Of a stretch of DNA of 14,059 nucleotides, positions 13,349 through 14,059 are shown piece by piece. Position numbers and translations under genes: made by a program. Position 1 is the stretch's first letter. Every line of letters starts with the position of its first letter. A model generated the notes under the pieces. The model worked only from the letters and a program-made list of their open reading frames with translations, made no database searches and was not told the origin of the DNA. The stretch spans positions 1 through 14,059 of the forward strand of contig CAWGTD010000005.1 in assembly GCA_963825415.1 (NCBI GenBank), written 5' to 3'. The stretch comes from BP-464 sp963825415 (GTDB lineage: Bacteria; Actinomycetota; Thermoleophilia; Solirubrobacterales; Solirubrobacteraceae).

Positions 13349-13984
13349 ATGAGCCTTGTCAGATGCCACCTCTCGATCTCGCTCGACGGCTTCGCCGCCG
13401 GCCCCAACCAGAGTCCCGAGAACCCTCTCGGAGAGGGCGGCGAGGGCCTGCACGACTGGGCCGTGGCGACCGCCGGATTTCAAAGGCTGCACGGCAGGGA
13501 GGGCGGCGAGCGCAACGCGGACTCAGACGTCATCGAGCAGGCCGCCAAGGGCGTCGGCGCGGTGATCATGGGCCGCAAGATGTTCGGCGGCGGCGAGGGG
13601 CCGTGGGACGAGTCGTGGAAGGGCTGGTGGGGCGAGGACCCGCCGTTTCACGTGCCCGTGTTCGTGCTCACCCACCATCCGCGCGAGCCGCTGCCGATGA
13701 AGGGCGGTACGACGTTCACGTTCGTCACCGACGGGATCGAGTCAGCGCTGGAACAGGCTCGCGCGGCGGCCGGTGACGAGGACGTCACGATCGCGGGCGG
13801 CGCGAGCGCCGTGCAGCAGTACCTGGCCGCCGGGCTGCTCGACGAGCTGCAGCTCCACGTCGCCCCGATCCTGCTCGGGGCGGGCGAGCGGCTGCTCGAG
13901 AACGTGGGTGACGCGAAGCTCGAACCGGTCGACGTGGTCGGCTCGCCGGCGGTCACCCACCTGAAGTACCGCGTCGTTCGCTGA
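13349..13984 (+). CDS. Dihydrofolate reductase-like / RibD C-terminal domain protein
   Basis: This protein of 211 residues has the DHFR-like fold of the RibD C-terminal domain, an NADPH-dependent reductase fold; its substrate is unknown and it is not the housekeeping DHFR. Visible marks are the first strand LSISLDGFAAGP (about 8-19), VIMGRKMFGGG (NADPH-binding segment), PVFVLTHHPREPLPMKGGTT, VTIAGGASAVQQYLAAGLLD (the glycine-rich turn and helix of the family) and ELQLHVAPILLGAGERLLE. It is full length with a normal C-terminus, HLKYRVVR. AGGA at 13339-13342, 6 bp before the ATG, supports the start. It follows the PhnB-like gene by 40 bp. Its TGA adjoins the TCA (reverse stop) of the next gene, forming TGATCA. 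Confidence 0.9.
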   Translation: MSLVRCHLSISLDGFAAGPNQSPENPLGEGGEGLHDWAVATAGFQRLHGREGGERNADSDVIEQAAKGVGAVIMGRKMFGGGEGPWDESWKGWWGEDPPFHVPVFVLTHHPREPLPMKGGTTFTFVTDGIESALEQARAAAGDEDVTIAGGASAVQQYLAAGLLDELQLHVAPILLGAGERLLENVGDAKLEPVDVVGSPAVTHLKYRVVR

Positions 13985-14059
13985 TCAGAGGTTGAAGGCC
14001 GAGCGCATGCTTGTCGCCGTCGCCGCGTTGCCGATGAACCCGAGGCCCAGCATCTCCTC
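13985..14059 (-). CDS. C-terminal fragment of a convergent gene, unrecognised
   Basis: On the minus strand the last 75 bases read as 24 codons without interruption, ending GFIGNAATATSMRSAFNL and TGA at 13985-13987. The frame is open to the window edge, codon use fits (G/C third positions), and its stop directly abuts the stop of the RibD-like gene. These points support a real partial gene. The piece is too short to name. Confidence 0.5.
   Translation of the reverse strand, partial: EEMLGLGFIGNAATATSMRSAFNL

Overview
The window is a G+C-rich (roughly 70% by eye), densely coded stretch with many GTG starts and actinobacterial gene families: a SnoaL-tailed ECF sigma factor, a DUF3089 esterase, an HhH-GPD orphan and several VOC/cupin/RibD-like single-domain enzymes. 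My best guess is a soil actinobacterium of the Thermoleophilia/Solirubrobacterales type. This rests on recalled protein style, not on a search. No tRNA, rRNA, CRISPR array, insertion sequence or phage module is visible.

Region 1 (1-1809) is damaged. A glutathione S-transferase (minus), a short PPOX-like remnant (plus) and a GNAT acetyltransferase (plus) are each broken by an apparent single-base indel. Two of the three fit an extra G in a GGG run, so either decay or local sequence error is possible. The remaining 12 kb shows no comparable frameshift.

Region 2 (1810-5387) holds a cupin protein, a convergent ECF sigma factor with a C-terminal SnoaL-like domain, a divergent VOC-fold protein, and a 14-TM DHA2-type MFS exporter. 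A 15-bp perfect palindrome lies between the sigma factor and VOC genes. An inverted repeat overlaps the Shine-Dalgarno of the exporter.

Region 3 (5398-7646) has a minus-strand pair, a KANL3/Tex30-like alpha/beta hydrolase followed by a class V PLP-dependent enzyme. The pair is divergent from an HhH-GPD-type DNA glycosylase-like gene.

Region 4 (7643-10815, minus) contains a secreted LVIVD-type beta-propeller gene, then glnB (PII) and amt, the last two overlapping at ATGA. Both nitrogen proteins depart from the textbook: PII has Val where the modified Tyr51 should be, and Amt has Glu in place of the first pore histidine.

Region 5 (10930-12719, minus) is a two-gene envelope operon: a secreted DUF3089 alpha/beta hydrolase and an M15 peptidase, 2 bp apart. 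Divergent from it (12823-13984, plus) are a PhnB-like VOC protein and a RibD/DHFR-fold reductase. The last 75 bases carry the C-terminal end of a convergent minus-strand gene.

The most noteworthy biology is the PII-Amt pair with paired active-site and modification-site substitutions. Next come the candidate regulatory elements at 3435-3449 and 3863-3909, and the one-histidine-per-blade pattern of the secreted propeller. I see no convincing previously undescribed multi-gene system.
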